Shown here in pieces: positions 30,978-40,453 of a stretch of 64,000 nt of DNA; the first letter of the stretch is position 1; the number at the start of each line of letters is the position of its first letter. The position numbers and the translations under genes are program-made. The notes under the pieces were generated by a model. It was not told the DNA's origin, made no database searches, and worked only from the letters and a program-made list of their open reading frames with translations. The stretch is from Streptococcus bovimastitidis (GTDB lineage: Bacteria; Bacillota; Bacilli; Lactobacillales; Streptococcaceae), in assembly GCF_001885095.1 (NCBI RefSeq), contig NZ_LZDD01000001.1, forward strand, positions 682,001 to 746,000, in the 5' to 3' direction.

Positions 30978-31970
30978 TTAATCAATAAGTGAGGTTGAAT
31001 GAACAACACGATTATCCCTATCTGGATATATCTGATTAATCGCTTGATTAACTGCCATCGGAGCTTCACCAAAGCCTGTAGCAATCAAGTCCACTTTTCC
31101 ATCATATTGGGCAGCATCACCAATGGCATAAATACCTTTTTGGCTGGTTTCAAAATGATTGTCAACGTTAATACTAGTCCGTTTAAAATCAAGGTTCCAA
31201 TTCTTAAGGTTCTTATTCGATGTTGAAAAACCATAACTGACAATCAGAGCATCCATGTCAAGCGTGATTTCTTCTTCTTCCTTGACCTTTTGAATAACTA
31301 ACTGTTCAGCTCGGCCATTTTCCCCGTGTAAAGCCTTAGGAATATAAGGTGTTAAAATCTTTACGCCAGATGCCTTTAGGAGCTCTACACTATGCTCATG
31401 GGCACGAAAAGCTTCCCGACGGTGGACTAAGGTAACACTTTCAGCTAAACCATATAAGGCCAAGGCCCAGTCAACTGCTGAATCGCCACCACCACAGATA
31501 ACAACTTTTTTACCGGCAAATTGGTCCAATTTATGAACATTGTAAAAGATGTTTTCGTCCGCAAATTCCTCTTCGCCTTCTAAGCCGAGGGTTTTTGGAG
31601 CAAATGCACCATTACCACAAGCAATGATAATCGCTTTTGTTTGGTGTTGAGCTTTTTGAGTCCTAATGGAAAACCCTTCTTCCGTTTTTTCAAAAGACTG
31701 AACTTCCTCTTTTAAACAAACACTTAGACGGTCCTGAAAACGACTCAATTGCTTGATTAAATTATCGGTTAATTCTGCACCAGTTACTGCTGGAATTGCT
31801 GGAATATCATAGATTACTTTTTCAGGATATAAGATAGCAGGTTGGCCACCTAATTCTGATAAACTTTCAATAATCTTAACCTGCATGCCACGAAGTCCAG
31901 CATAAAAGGCAGCAAATAAGCCAACTGGACCACCACCAATGATGGTAATGTCATATACTTTTTCCTTCAC
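30978..31970 (-). CDS. Ferredoxin/flavodoxin-NADP reductase, thioredoxin-reductase-like
   Basis: 330 residues. FAD motif [19 protein letters not shown] at the N-terminus, NADPH motif [17 protein letters not shown] near residue 160, and the C-terminal FAD motif [13 protein letters not shown]. The redox-active CxxC of thioredoxin reductase is absent, which places it in the YumC-type ferredoxin/flavodoxin-NADP reductase group. It lies eight bases after trmD and is probably the last gene of the rimM-trmD operon. Confidence 0.88.
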   Translation of the reverse strand: MKEKVYDITIIGGGPVGLFAAFYAGLRGMQVKIIESLSELGGQPAILYPEKVIYDIPAIPAVTGAELTDNLIKQLSRFQDRLSVCLKEEVQSFEKTEEGFSIRTQKAQHQTKAIIIACGNGAFAPKTLGLEGEEEFADENIFYNVHKLDQFAGKKVVICGGGDSAVDWALALYGLAESVTLVHRREAFRAHEHSVELLKASGVKILTPYIPKALHGENGRAEQLVIQKVKEEEEITLDMDALIVSYGFSTSNKNLKNWNLDFKRTSINVDNHFETSQKGIYAIGDAAQYDGKVDLIATGFGEAPMAVNQAINQIYPDRDNRVVHSTSLID

Positions 31971-31978
31971 AACTACTC

Positions 31979-32701
31979 CTATTCTTGGTATTCTTTTTTT
32001 ATTTTTTCTAATAGTTTTTCTTCTTCATCCGTCAGCTGATAATGTTCCAAGAGGTCCGGTCTTCTTAAATAGGTTTTACGCAAACTTTCTTCTAAGCGCC
32101 AGCGACGAATATTATCATGATGACCGCTCATTAAGACCTCAGGCACAGTCATCCCACGAAAATCATAGGGTCTGGTATATTGCGGATACTCCAAAAGGCC
32201 TGAAGAGAAGGAATCATCCTGATGACTAGCTTCTTTACCAATCACATTTGGAATTAAGCGAACAGTTGCGTCAATCATGGTCATTGCCGCTAGTTCCCCT
32301 CCGGTTAATACAAAGTCGCCGATGGAGATTTCGTCTGTGACCAAGCTTTTTATGCGCTCATCGTAGCCTTCATAGTGGCCACAGATAAAAATTAATTCTT
32401 GCTCCTGAGCCAGTTCTTCAGCATAGGCCTGGTCAAAAGTTCTACCCGCAGGATCAAGCAAGATGACTCGAGGATTTTTGCGGTCAATTTTTTCGATGGT
32501 GTCAAAAATAGGCTGGGCGCGTAGTAACATACCCTGTCCACCGCCATAAGGTTCGTCATCTACGTGTCTAGCTTTTTCAGCATTTTCCCTAAAATTATGG
32601 TAGGAAATATCCAGTAATCCTTTTTCGCTTGCCTTGCCAACAATTGATGCTTCTAAAGGGGCAAACATTTCTGGAAAAAGTGTTAAAATATCAATCTTCA
32701 T
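31979..32701 (-). CDS. trmD: tRNA (guanine37-N1)-methyltransferase
   Basis: 240 residues with the SPOUT-family knot: [14 protein letters not shown]-terminus, [21 protein letters not shown] and [14 protein letters not shown], all typical of TrmD. It methylates G37 of tRNAs next to the anticodon and prevents frameshifting. ATG 32701 has GGAAGG upstream and overlaps rimM by 11 bases; a TTG two codons earlier is less likely. Confidence 0.96.
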   Translation of the reverse strand: MKIDILTLFPEMFAPLEASIVGKASEKGLLDISYHNFRENAEKARHVDDEPYGGGQGMLLRAQPIFDTIEKIDRKNPRVILLDPAGRTFDQAYAEELAQEQELIFICGHYEGYDERIKSLVTDEISIGDFVLTGGELAAMTMIDATVRLIPNVIGKEASHQDDSFSSGLLEYPQYTRPYDFRGMTVPEVLMSGHHDNIRRWRLEESLRKTYLRRPDLLEHYQLTDEEEKLLEKIKKEYQE

Positions 32702-33209
32702 CGTCAAGACCTTCCATAATCTCGACGTCTACTCGCTTAGCTTGAAGATCAACATTGAGAACCACTGGTGGAATATAAGGGAGTAATAAGTCTTTCTTAC
32801 CTTTTCGTTTAACAACCCAAACATCATTGGCACCAGGTTGTAAGATGTCAGAAATTTTTCCGATCAACTGGTCACCTTCATAGACATCCAATCCAATGAT
32901 TTCGTGATAATAAAATTCATCATCTTCCAATTCAGTCAGGTTTTCTTCAGCAACCTTCACAGAAAAGCCTTTAAATTTTTCCACATCATTAATATGATAC
33001 ATGTCTTTGAACTTAACAATGTCAAAATTTTTCTGTTGGCGATGGCTAACGATTTCAACTTCTTGGACAAATTGATCTTTGTCATCGAACAAGGCTAAAC
33101 GTGATCCTTTTTGATAACGTTCTTCAGCAAAATCACTGACTGAAAGAAGACGTAATTCTCCCTGCAAGCCTTGTGTATTAACAATTTTTCCAACATTATA
33201 ATATTTCAT
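32691..33209 (-). CDS. rimM: Ribosome maturation factor RimM
   Basis: 172 residues: N-terminal RimM barrel ([20 protein letters not shown]) and C-terminal PRC-type barrel ([17 protein letters not shown] … [16 protein letters not shown]). It binds S19 in the 30S head and helps late small-subunit assembly. ATG 33209 follows ACAGGAGTAAGA. Overlaps trmD, the usual pairing. The acidic tail EGLDDED is at the C-terminus. Confidence 0.95.
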   Translation of the reverse strand: MKYYNVGKIVNTQGLQGELRLLSVSDFAEERYQKGSRLALFDDKDQFVQEVEIVSHRQQKNFDIVKFKDMYHINDVEKFKGFSVKVAEENLTELEDDEFYYHEIIGLDVYEGDQLIGKISDILQPGANDVWVVKRKGKKDLLLPYIPPVVLNVDLQAKRVDVEIMEGLDDED

Positions 33210-33320
33210 TCTTACTCCTGTGTCATTTCTGGAATTTAATTATGCCAGAGATTTTCTACAACTAGATTCTATTTTAACACCTTCAACACTTTTTTGCATC
33301 CTATTGGAAAGAGAATTTCT

Positions 33321-34850
33321 TTAGAACTTTTCAAAAAATTCTTGCCATTCTGCTAACAATTTTTCTTCGGTAAATCTGTGAGATAATTGGCGTGAATGTT
33401 GGTGGAAGGCAGCTTCTTCTTCAAATGTTAAGGAATAATAAGTTATGATTTTCTCAGCCATGGCATGAATAACCACTTCTTCATCAGCATTATGGTCAAA
33501 ATCGACTAAATAGCCATTTTTGCCATCTTCAATAAAAAGCTGATTACCATAATGAACATTCAAACCGATTAAGGACAAGCCATAACTTGCTGCTTCCAGT
33601 AGAGTTAAGCCAAAAGTCTCCCAGATAGAAGCTGATAAATAAACTTGATACTGAGGATAAATTTCCTCCAGTAACTGATGGCCACGCATATGAATATAAG
33701 AATCAGCATTAAGCTCTTTTATCAGCTCTGACAATTCCCCCCTCAGACCACCCATCCCATAGATATCAAATTGCAATTGAGGAACTTGCTTCTTAGCGAG
33801 AACAACAGCTTTTATTAGCCAGTTAATCCGTTTGCGTGGATCTAAGCGTGAAGCAGTCATAAGCGAATAAGGCTTACGACTTGTCTCGGGATTATCTTTT
33901 AAGCTTGCACTTCCGACAGGGATGACCTCTACTCTCGCCTGATAATCAAATTTCGCTTGGATATAGGCTTGTAAAGATTCTTTTTGCAATTGTGTTGATG
34001 TGATAAAGCAATCAATTTCTTTCATCTGTCGCAATAGGTAATAGTACTCATAATTAAAATAGAGGTAATGGCTATCATAATTTGGTTCAAAATAGTGATC
34101 CGAGTGCAGAAAAGCTGCTATTTTAGCATTGCCCTTATTCTTGAAGACCGGCTGGACAAAATCAAATTCCGTACTGCGATCAATAAATAGCCAATCTTCT
34201 GATGAAAGAGATAACCCTTTTAAGAACTTCTCAATTAATTCATGTTTACTGAAGCGTTCACTATTATTTTTGAAAACATACTCTGAGCCATTTTGGCCAA
34301 TTAATTCTTCATAGACCATTTTGCCTTTGCTAGAGTAGAAAACCCGTCTGTAAAGCTTTGCATAGACGTAGCCATCATCTCCAACAGGATAAAAATATTC
34401 ACTGTACAGTTTGCGATTGGTAAAATAATCCCTGCGCAGCAATTTCCCCTCAGCAAAAAAAGAAACACTATCAACACAATGACTATCTGCCTCCGAAAAG
34501 AGGACAGCCATCAGCAGCTGATGATTCCCTAGATAATGTACTTCTTTCTCCGTCCTCTGAATACACTCCAACTTTTCCACTTGAGGGTAGTGGGCTTCAA
34601 CTTCTTTCAGACTTAGACTTGGTATGTAAGAAACATCATCTAAAAAAGAAAAATGGACCGAATCAATTTCTTCAGGTAAAATACCAGTATTTTGGGTATA
34701 CATTTTGACATAAGGCCACTTCGGAACTTCCGTAAAAATAAATTTAGCTTCTTGTTTAAGCTGCCTCAAGAGTTTAGCGCGATAACCTTGAGCATAGTCA
34801 ACACCTGAAGGAGCATAGCCAACTAATAAATTGAAATTATATATTGTCAT
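33321..34850 (-). CDS. GtfA-like protein O-glycosyltransferase subunit
   Basis: 509 residues. The N-terminus (MTIYNFNLLVGYAPSGVDYAQGYRAKLLRQL) and overall length match GtfA (Gtf1), the catalytic half of the GtfA-GtfB complex that puts the first GlcNAc on Ser/Thr of serine-rich adhesins. The GT4-type donor domain is in the C-terminal third: TASRLDPRKRINWLIKA, then SIWETFGLTLLEAASYGL with the ExxxxxE pattern. It overlaps the GtfB-like gene by 14 bases. No secA2/secY2 or Asp genes are nearby; a broken LPXTG surface protein gene lies upstream of the pair and is the likely former target. Confidence 0.8.
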   Translation of the reverse strand: MTIYNFNLLVGYAPSGVDYAQGYRAKLLRQLKQEAKFIFTEVPKWPYVKMYTQNTGILPEEIDSVHFSFLDDVSYIPSLSLKEVEAHYPQVEKLECIQRTEKEVHYLGNHQLLMAVLFSEADSHCVDSVSFFAEGKLLRRDYFTNRKLYSEYFYPVGDDGYVYAKLYRRVFYSSKGKMVYEELIGQNGSEYVFKNNSERFSKHELIEKFLKGLSLSSEDWLFIDRSTEFDFVQPVFKNKGNAKIAAFLHSDHYFEPNYDSHYLYFNYEYYYLLRQMKEIDCFITSTQLQKESLQAYIQAKFDYQARVEVIPVGSASLKDNPETSRKPYSLMTASRLDPRKRINWLIKAVVLAKKQVPQLQFDIYGMGGLRGELSELIKELNADSYIHMRGHQLLEEIYPQYQVYLSASIWETFGLTLLEAASYGLSLIGLNVHYGNQLFIEDGKNGYLVDFDHNADEEVVIHAMAEKIITYYSLTFEEEAAFHQHSRQLSHRFTEEKLLAEWQEFFEKF

Positions 34851-36132
34851 CTTCTTCTCCTATTCCATTTAGCTCAATGAATTGAAAAGGTAACTGTTCT
34901 CTTTGGAAATGGCAAAGCGCATTAAATTGAGAGCTATCAGTAGCCAAGTCTCGCATCAGTTTAGCAAATTGCGTAATTTGTTGCATTTTAAAAAGAGTTG
35001 ACGGCTCTTGAATCTGAGGCTGATGACAATAATCTTTGAAAGAAAGAATACACAAGTTTTCCAAAGCTGCGCGTGATAAAATATTATCGACTTCAATACT
35101 GTGATTGATGTCCAGGTAAAAACTTGCCCGCTTCAAATACTGATTGACCTCACCCAAAGTAAGTAAGGGGAGAATTGTCACATTTGGATGGATATCCAAT
35201 TGCATTAATTTATCAGAAACCGTTGTCCGAGCACCGATATAGAAAGTAAAGTCAGGCATAGCCTCAATGAGCTCATCAATCTGATAAAGATGGTCACTAG
35301 CCGTTAAAATAAAAATCGACTTAGACGGCAACAGGATCATTTCATTTTGCTTATTCAAAACTTTAATGTAATGCGAAGAAAGGGTTTGGCTTTGATCCGT
35401 GAAATCTAGAATCAACGGAGGCTGAGAAAAATCACTCAAAACCTTCTCAAAATCTTGATTCTCTTCAAAATTTAACCAAATCATTTCAGCATCCATCGCT
35501 TTTAACAGTTTTGGATTAGCTGCCGCAATGGCAAAGCTAGAAAGGTGTTTTTCTCTCACAAAAGCCTTAAATAAGGCTAAACGGTTGGGGTAATAACCAT
35601 CTAAGCTACCGCGGTTATAGACAATTAAAGCCTGACTATTAGGTACAGTCTGTGCAAATTCGTGTCCATTATTATCATAATAAATCTTTGTTTTACATAA
35701 ATCATTTTCATAAAAGACACTAGTTATTTTTTTCCCATATTTATTATACTCGTCAATAGACTGAAGCTTTTCCCACTTGTCTAACCAAGAAACTTTGGAA
35801 ACATAGCGCTTGTTGACTGGTTGGCAAAAGTCAATAACTGCTTTTTTTTGACCCCAAAATTGAACGCGTCCACGCTCTCCAGGTTCTGTCCTTACTTCCC
35901 AGTAATCTGGTAAAGCTAGGTTATTATAATATAAGGGCTGAGCTCCATCTTCCTTCTGATAGCCAGCTAAGGCTAAAAGCAAGGGCATATGCCCATGTTC
36001 ACTAAAAAAGTCATCGTCTAACCCCACATAGACGGTAACTAAGTCATTTAATTCTGCAAGCTTGAGCTGTATCTCAGCAATTTCAGCTTCGTTAGTTGCT
36101 AGAACTAAAATTCTCTTCTCTCTCTCAAACAT
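34837..36132 (-). CDS. GtfB-like glycosyltransferase co-subunit
   Basis: 431 residues, soluble. It resembles GtfB (Gtf2), the non-catalytic partner that binds the acceptor protein and activates GtfA: same size, a GT-B-like fold pattern, and SKSIFILTASDHLYQIDELIEAMPDFTFYIGA near residue 275. Catalytic donor motifs are not visible. Coupled to the GtfA-like gene by overlap; the order gtfB-gtfA is the reverse of the usual accessory-Sec loci. Start ATG 36132 follows AAGAGGTTTTAAAA. Assignment is by partner and general resemblance. Confidence 0.68.
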   Translation of the reverse strand: MFEREKRILVLATNEAEIAEIQLKLAELNDLVTVYVGLDDDFFSEHGHMPLLLALAGYQKEDGAQPLYYNNLALPDYWEVRTEPGERGRVQFWGQKKAVIDFCQPVNKRYVSKVSWLDKWEKLQSIDEYNKYGKKITSVFYENDLCKTKIYYDNNGHEFAQTVPNSQALIVYNRGSLDGYYPNRLALFKAFVREKHLSSFAIAAANPKLLKAMDAEMIWLNFEENQDFEKVLSDFSQPPLILDFTDQSQTLSSHYIKVLNKQNEMILLPSKSIFILTASDHLYQIDELIEAMPDFTFYIGARTTVSDKLMQLDIHPNVTILPLLTLGEVNQYLKRASFYLDINHSIEVDNILSRAALENLCILSFKDYCHQPQIQEPSTLFKMQQITQFAKLMRDLATDSSQFNALCHFQREQLPFQFIELNGIGEEDDNI

Positions 36133-36202
36133 TTTTAAAACCTCTTTTTTCTACTTCCTATAATCATAACATATTCTACCCATCTTCGTTAAGTGACAGA
36201 AG

Positions 36203-36230
36203 AAAAAAGACCCTCTACAACTAGAGAGTC
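36203..36230 (-). terminator. Terminator after the surface-protein pseudogene
   Basis: Reading minus: GACTCTCTA, loop GTTG, TAGAGGGTC followed by TTTTTTC. It separates the surface protein from the glycosyltransferases, which must have their own promoter or depend on readthrough. Confidence 0.88.
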
Positions 36231-36265
36231 CATTCTATCAATACAAAATGTTTATAATATCATTT

Positions 36266-37812
36266 TTAAAAACGTTTATATTTATTTGCCAATAAGATTA
36301 GTGATGCAATTGAGAGGCTAATAAGACCAACCAAAGATAAAATGATTCTTTTTTCAGAACCTGTCTTAGGAAGGAATCTATTCAATTGTTTCGAAATACT
36401 TAAATTCTTACTATTCGTTGAATGTAGCTTGGTTGCCGAAGAATCTTTGGCTGAACCTATAGTAGATGTTAAGTTGTCTTTTGATTTCTCGACAAGACCT
36501 ACACTTTGTACAGCTTCACTATTCGTACCAGTCTTGACACTTGAATCATTTCCAGCTTTTTCGTCTTCATCTCTTTTTTCTAAATGATCAGAAGTATTTT
36601 AGTTTTATTCTTTTGAATTTGCTCATTTGTTAAATAAATACTGACATCATTACCAGGCATTAATTCTTCCATAGCAACACCATTGACTTTAACAGTGTAG
36701 AATGTACCTTCCATTAAATTATCCGAAAAAGTTGCTTTGCCATCTTTATCGGAAAGCAATTCTGCAACTACTTTTCCTTGTTTATTACTTAATGTCACTA
36801 CTTGATTTGAAATTCCCTCTCCATCTTCGTTTCGAATAGCGACGGAAATTGGAATAGTTGAATTGGTTGGCATTTGATTACCATTTTCTTCTACAAAAAA
36901 AGTAGCAGCCTTTTTTATACCAGCTTGGCTTGATTGAATTGTATAGCCTTGATTTTTTCCATCAACTGATACACTATAATTACGATTTAAGGCTAAACCA
37001 TCAAAAACTGCTTGACCATTAGAATCACTAACTAATGTTGAAACCTTGATTGGATTACTATCTGTGATATCATAAAGTTCAACAGACTTACCTGATACTG
37101 TATTTCCGTCCTTACCTAAAATATTGGCTGTAAAGGTAAAGTTTTCTACTATCTTACTATCATCAAGATAAATTGTTCCCGAAATACCAGGCATCGTTTC
37201 CCCGTATTTTTGATCACCAATATAATGTGAATAATAGGTACCTTCCATTAGCTTATCTGTAAAATGAACCAAGCCATTTTCATCACTTTTAAGAGTTGAA
37301 ATGAGATTGCCATTCTTGTCTTTAAGACTAACCTCTTTACCTTCAATACCTACACCTTCTTGATTTCGAACATAGACGTCTAATGGCTTAATACCATAAC
37401 TAGGATCAACGCTACCTGTTCCTTCAGCTGTAAAACTAGCTGCCATAGTTGAACCGCTTTGACTAGTCCGGAGTGTGTAACCTTGAACTTTGTCATCTAC
37501 CGTAACGCTAATACTTCTATTTGTTGGCAATTGACTGAAAACAGCCTGACCGTTTTTATCAGTAACAAGTACTTGCAAATCTTTTGCAGTTGAATCCGTG
37601 ATATCAGTCAATTGGACAGCTTTACCAGCAAGAACTTTACCGTTTTTATCTAAAACAGTTGCCGTGAAAGAAAAACTTGAGTTCTGACTGGTTAATGTTA
37701 CAGGCTTTACATCTTCAGCTTGGACAGAGCTAACAAATGGTTATGCTAAGCATAATGTTGTTAATGTAACTAGACTAATAATAGCTGAATTAATATGACG
37801 TGAATTTTTCAT
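36266..37812 (-). pseudogene. LPXTG surface protein with Cna-B-like repeats, disrupted
   Basis: ATG 37812 follows AAGGGG and opens a signal peptide (MKNSRHINSAIISLVTLTTLCLA) that stops at an in-frame TAA, 37743-37741; the same frame then continues with PFVSSVQAED. About 380 codons encode an A-B-A-B array of beta-rich, Cna-B/prealbumin-like repeats (FTATVLDKNG… and VYVRNQEGVGIEG…, repeated as FTANILGKDG… and VAIRNEDGEGISN…). Near 36595 a one-base loss in an A-run shifts the frame and gives a stop. Adding one base restores a Ser/Thr-rich spacer, LPKTGS, a hydrophobic segment and the tail NKYKRF ending at 36266. Two lesions, so no anchored protein is expected unless sequence errors are involved. 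Confidence 0.88.
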
Positions 37813-37830
37813 CTTTACCCCTTCTAATAA

Positions 37831-37872
37831 TTAACTGGTTAATTATATAGTTTTAAATAATTAACCAGTTAA
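37831..37872. promoter_or_regulatory. Inverted-repeat operator upstream of the surface-protein gene
   Basis: TTAACTGGTTAATTA (37831-37845) and its exact complement TAATTAACCAGTTAA (37858-37872), separated by 12 bases. Each arm also contains its own smaller palindrome, TTAAC-NN-GTTAA, so this looks like two operator sites. It lies in the 5' untranslated region between the -10 and the ribosome site. As RNA it could form a 15-base stem. Confidence 0.7.
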
Positions 37873-37884
37873 GTTTATAGAGCT

Positions 37885-37913
37885 ATTTTATCATTGATTC
37901 AAACATTGGTCAA
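37885..37913 (-). promoter_or_regulatory. Promoter of the surface-protein gene
   Basis: On minus: TTGACC (37913-37908), 17-base spacer, TAAAAT (37890-37885). The promoter seems intact although the gene is broken. Confidence 0.7.
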
Positions 37914-37916
37914 TAG

Positions 37917-37951
37917 CAAAAAAGCCTTAGATTTTTATATCTAAGGCTTTT
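37917..37951 (-). terminator. Terminator after khpA
   Basis: Reading minus: AAAAGCCTTAGAT, short loop, ATCTAAGGCTTTT then TT. It closes the rpsP-khpA operon. Confidence 0.9.
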
Positions 37952-37957
37952 AAGGTC

Positions 37958-38197
37958 TTACTTCTCATCAATGACAAGTCTGACTTTTTTTCCTTGAGTT
38001 GGAACCGAATAAACAATCGATCTTATCGCTGTAATGGTACGACCTTTTTTTCCGATAACACGACCGATGTCTTGAGCATCCAAGTCAAGATGGTACTCTA
38101 GGAAATCTGGAGTATCTTCAATTTTAATGGTAAGATTGTCAGGTTGTGAAATCAAGGGTTTCACAATGGCGATAATGAGATTTTCAATGGTATCCAT
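37958..38197 (-). CDS. khpA: KH-domain RNA-binding protein KhpA
   Basis: 79 residues, a single KH domain with the [18 protein letters not shown] loop that grips RNA. In streptococci KhpA pairs with KhpB (Jag/EloR) and affects cell elongation and division. It follows rpsP by nine bases, the usual Firmicutes order (rpsP-khpA). Confidence 0.93.
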   Translation of the reverse strand: MDTIENLIIAIVKPLISQPDNLTIKIEDTPDFLEYHLDLDAQDIGRVIGKKGRTITAIRSIVYSVPTQGKKVRLVIDEK

Positions 38198-38206
38198 AGG
38201 CTTTTA

Positions 38207-38479
38207 TTATTTAGAGAATTTTTGTTCGTGGAATTTAGTCATAACGCCTTCTTTTGAAAGAAGGTTACGAACTGTATCAGAAGGTTGTGCACCTTTAGCT
38301 AACCAATCAAGAATACGATCTTCTTTAAGAGTTACTTGATTTTCAGTTACTAATGGATTGTATGTTCCAACAGTTTCGATGAAACGTCCATCACGAGGTG
38401 AACGTGAATCTGCAATGTTGATACGGTAGAAAGGTTTTTTCTTAGAACCCATACGAGTTAAACGGATTTTTACTGCCAT
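38207..38479 (-). CDS. rpsP: 30S ribosomal protein S16
   Basis: 90 residues. N-terminus [30 protein letters not shown] is the S16 signature. Part of the 30S body. It has a near-consensus promoter 65 bases upstream and is followed by khpA. Confidence 0.98.
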   Translation of the reverse strand: MAVKIRLTRMGSKKKPFYRINIADSRSPRDGRFIETVGTYNPLVTENQVTLKEDRILDWLAKGAQPSDTVRNLLSKEGVMTKFHEQKFSK

Positions 38480-38544
38480 TTTATAATGTCTCTTTTCTTA
38501 TTTAGTATTATCGAGAAAGCACAAAGTCATTTCTCACTTTATCT

Positions 38545-38573
38545 AGTATACTACGACTCTCTTAAGCTGTCAA
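38545..38573 (-). promoter_or_regulatory. rpsP promoter
   Basis: On minus: TTGACA (38573-38568), 17-base spacer, TATACT (38550-38545). Confidence 0.85.
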
Positions 38574-38618
38574 GTTTTTTTCTTGACAGACAAAGTTTTT
38601 TTTTGCTTCCACTTTTGC

Positions 38619-39224
38619 CTATAAAAGACTCAGCAAATGTCCCCCATAAATCCAAAAATAAGAATAGAGAATAATAGATATTGGACGACAAATAACCACA
38701 ATTAAGATAAATCGCTTAAAACTGATACGACTAAGTCCTGTAATCATAATCATGATATCAGCTGGTGCGATGGGTGATAGCATATTTAATATAAAGAAGC
38801 GTTCATAAGTCTTTGAAGCTAACTTTCTTTCATACTTCTCCATTTGATCATCATTAATAAATAAAGCAACGAAAGGACGTCCATATTTTCTAACTAATAA
38901 GAAGAGAATTGCTGATCCCAAAAAAATTCCTAAGGTATTTAAGAAAAATCCTAAGAATGGTCCGAAAGTCAAAAAACCAACTACAGTAGTAATACCACCT
39001 GGTACAATGGGTACAACCACTTGAAATATTTGAAAACAAAAGAAGACTAAAGAACCCCAAAAAATGTGATTTTTAATCATCTGCGATAAAATTGTTGGAT
39101 TATGGAAGATATCCAGTTTTCCAATCAGATAGGACACCAAGAGAACGGATAAGATGATTGAAAAAAGTCCAATCATCCGAAATACTTTCTTTAAACGTTC
39201 ATGTTTGGGACCGTAATTATTCAT
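38619..39224 (-). CDS. DedA/TVP38-family membrane protein
   Basis: 201 residues with about five membrane segments. The VVPIVPGGITTVVGFLTFGPFLGFFLN stretch near residue 75 is the re-entrant core of the DedA/TVP38/VTT family, linked to lipid carrier recycling and membrane stress. Start ATG 39224 overlaps the MacB-like permease by eight bases, so it is the fourth gene of the efflux operon; the longer frame lies within the permease. A joint role in export or in lipid handling is an inference. Confidence 0.8.
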   Translation of the reverse strand: MNNYGPKHERLKKVFRMIGLFSIILSVLLVSYLIGKLDIFHNPTILSQMIKNHIFWGSLVFFCFQIFQVVVPIVPGGITTVVGFLTFGPFLGFFLNTLGIFLGSAILFLLVRKYGRPFVALFINDDQMEKYERKLASKTYERFFILNMLSPIAPADIMIMITGLSRISFKRFILIVVICRPISIILYSYFWIYGGHLLSLL

Positions 39225-40443
39225 AACGCAAAGCCTCAATCGGGTTTAATTTACTTGCTTTGTTGGCCGGTAAAAGTCCAAAGATGATACCGATGGTTGC
39301 GGAGAAGACAATGGCAATGAGAGCCACATCAATTGAGACTGATGCTCCTTTTAATTGCAATGCATTGCCTAAAACACCGACAATGGACCATGCAAATAAA
39401 AGACCAATCAGACCCCCGAGAATAGTTAAGACAACTGATTCAATTAGAAACTGTGTTAGTATCTTTCCACGGGTTGCTCCAAGAGCTTTACGCAAACCTA
39501 TTTCACGAGTCCGCTCGGTAACAGATACCAACATGATGTTCATAACACCAATACCACCAACAAGCAGGGATATCCCAGCAATAGAACCAATAACTGTCGT
39601 CATAATTCCAAACTGAGTGTTTATATCATTAATAATAGCACTATTATCAGGAATTGTATAATGTCCACCTTTTACATGGGAAATATTGGTTAACATTTTT
39701 GCAGCTTTTTTCCCTAAATCAGTACTGCGTTTGACATCTTCGACATGAACATAGATTTGTCCAACTTCATCAACTTGAAATTCTGATGCAACTTGAGTAT
39801 TAGCCATAACTGCACCGCCAATTTCCATACCACCCATCGAAACAGCAGCCATATCCGTCTTATAGACACCAACAACTAAATAATCTTTATTATTGACCGT
39901 TACGACTTTATTTAAGGCTTGCTTATACTTATTCTCTCCAAATAGCTTATTGGAGAGATTATTATCGATAACAATAATTCGAGAAAAATTACTGTAATCT
40001 TCATCAGTTAATTTACGACCGGCAACAATATTATATTTCTTGATTTTGAAGTAGTCTTTACTAGCACCTGTAATGCTTACATCCTTCATTTTTTTCTTAC
40101 CAAAGGAGATTTCAGCAGTCGTATTGTTGGTAAAATAATAAGAGTCAATACCATCAATATTTTTTACAATTTGCTCAAGCCATTCATTTTTGACTTGATT
40201 TGTATCTTCCTGAATATAAAAACTTGCATAAGGATCATCTGATTTTTCATCATTGGACTTAAAATAAAGGCGTACTTCTTTTTGATTGTTTGAAAAAGAG
40301 TCGGTAACACTATCCTTCATTGCATTCCCCAAACCCATGATAATAACAACGGCAGAAACACCAATGATAATCCCTAACATGGTCAAGAGTGACCGCATTT
40401 TATGCCCCCAGATAGAACTCAGGGCGAATTTCCAATTTTCCAT
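39217..40443 (-). CDS. MacB-like ABC transporter permease
   Basis: 408 residues: one N-terminal membrane segment, a large extracytoplasmic domain (about 45-280, MacB periplasmic-core type) and three C-terminal segments of the FtsX fold with VSVTERTREIGLRKALGATRG. With the ATPase and the adaptor it forms a mechanotransmission transporter, similar to the pneumococcal SP_0785-0787 system. Substrates are probably peptides, antibiotics or lipids. Gap to the ATPase is ten bases. Confidence 0.9.
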   Translation of the reverse strand: MENWKFALSSIWGHKMRSLLTMLGIIIGVSAVVIIMGLGNAMKDSVTDSFSNNQKEVRLYFKSNDEKSDDPYASFYIQEDTNQVKNEWLEQIVKNIDGIDSYYFTNNTTAEISFGKKKMKDVSITGASKDYFKIKKYNIVAGRKLTDEDYSNFSRIIVIDNNLSNKLFGENKYKQALNKVVTVNNKDYLVVGVYKTDMAAVSMGGMEIGGAVMANTQVASEFQVDEVGQIYVHVEDVKRSTDLGKKAAKMLTNISHVKGGHYTIPDNSAIINDINTQFGIMTTVIGSIAGISLLVGGIGVMNIMLVSVTERTREIGLRKALGATRGKILTQFLIESVVLTILGGLIGLLFAWSIVGVLGNALQLKGASVSIDVALIAIVFSATIGIIFGLLPANKASKLNPIEALRYE

Positions 40444-40453
40444 AGAATTCCTC

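Noticed and set aside
36580..37611. Intact 343-residue gene starting inside the surface-protein region
   Set aside because: Its first codon is a TTG in the middle of a repeat domain without a ribosome site; the frame joins a real signal peptide upstream and an anchor downstream, so it is a piece of a pseudogene.
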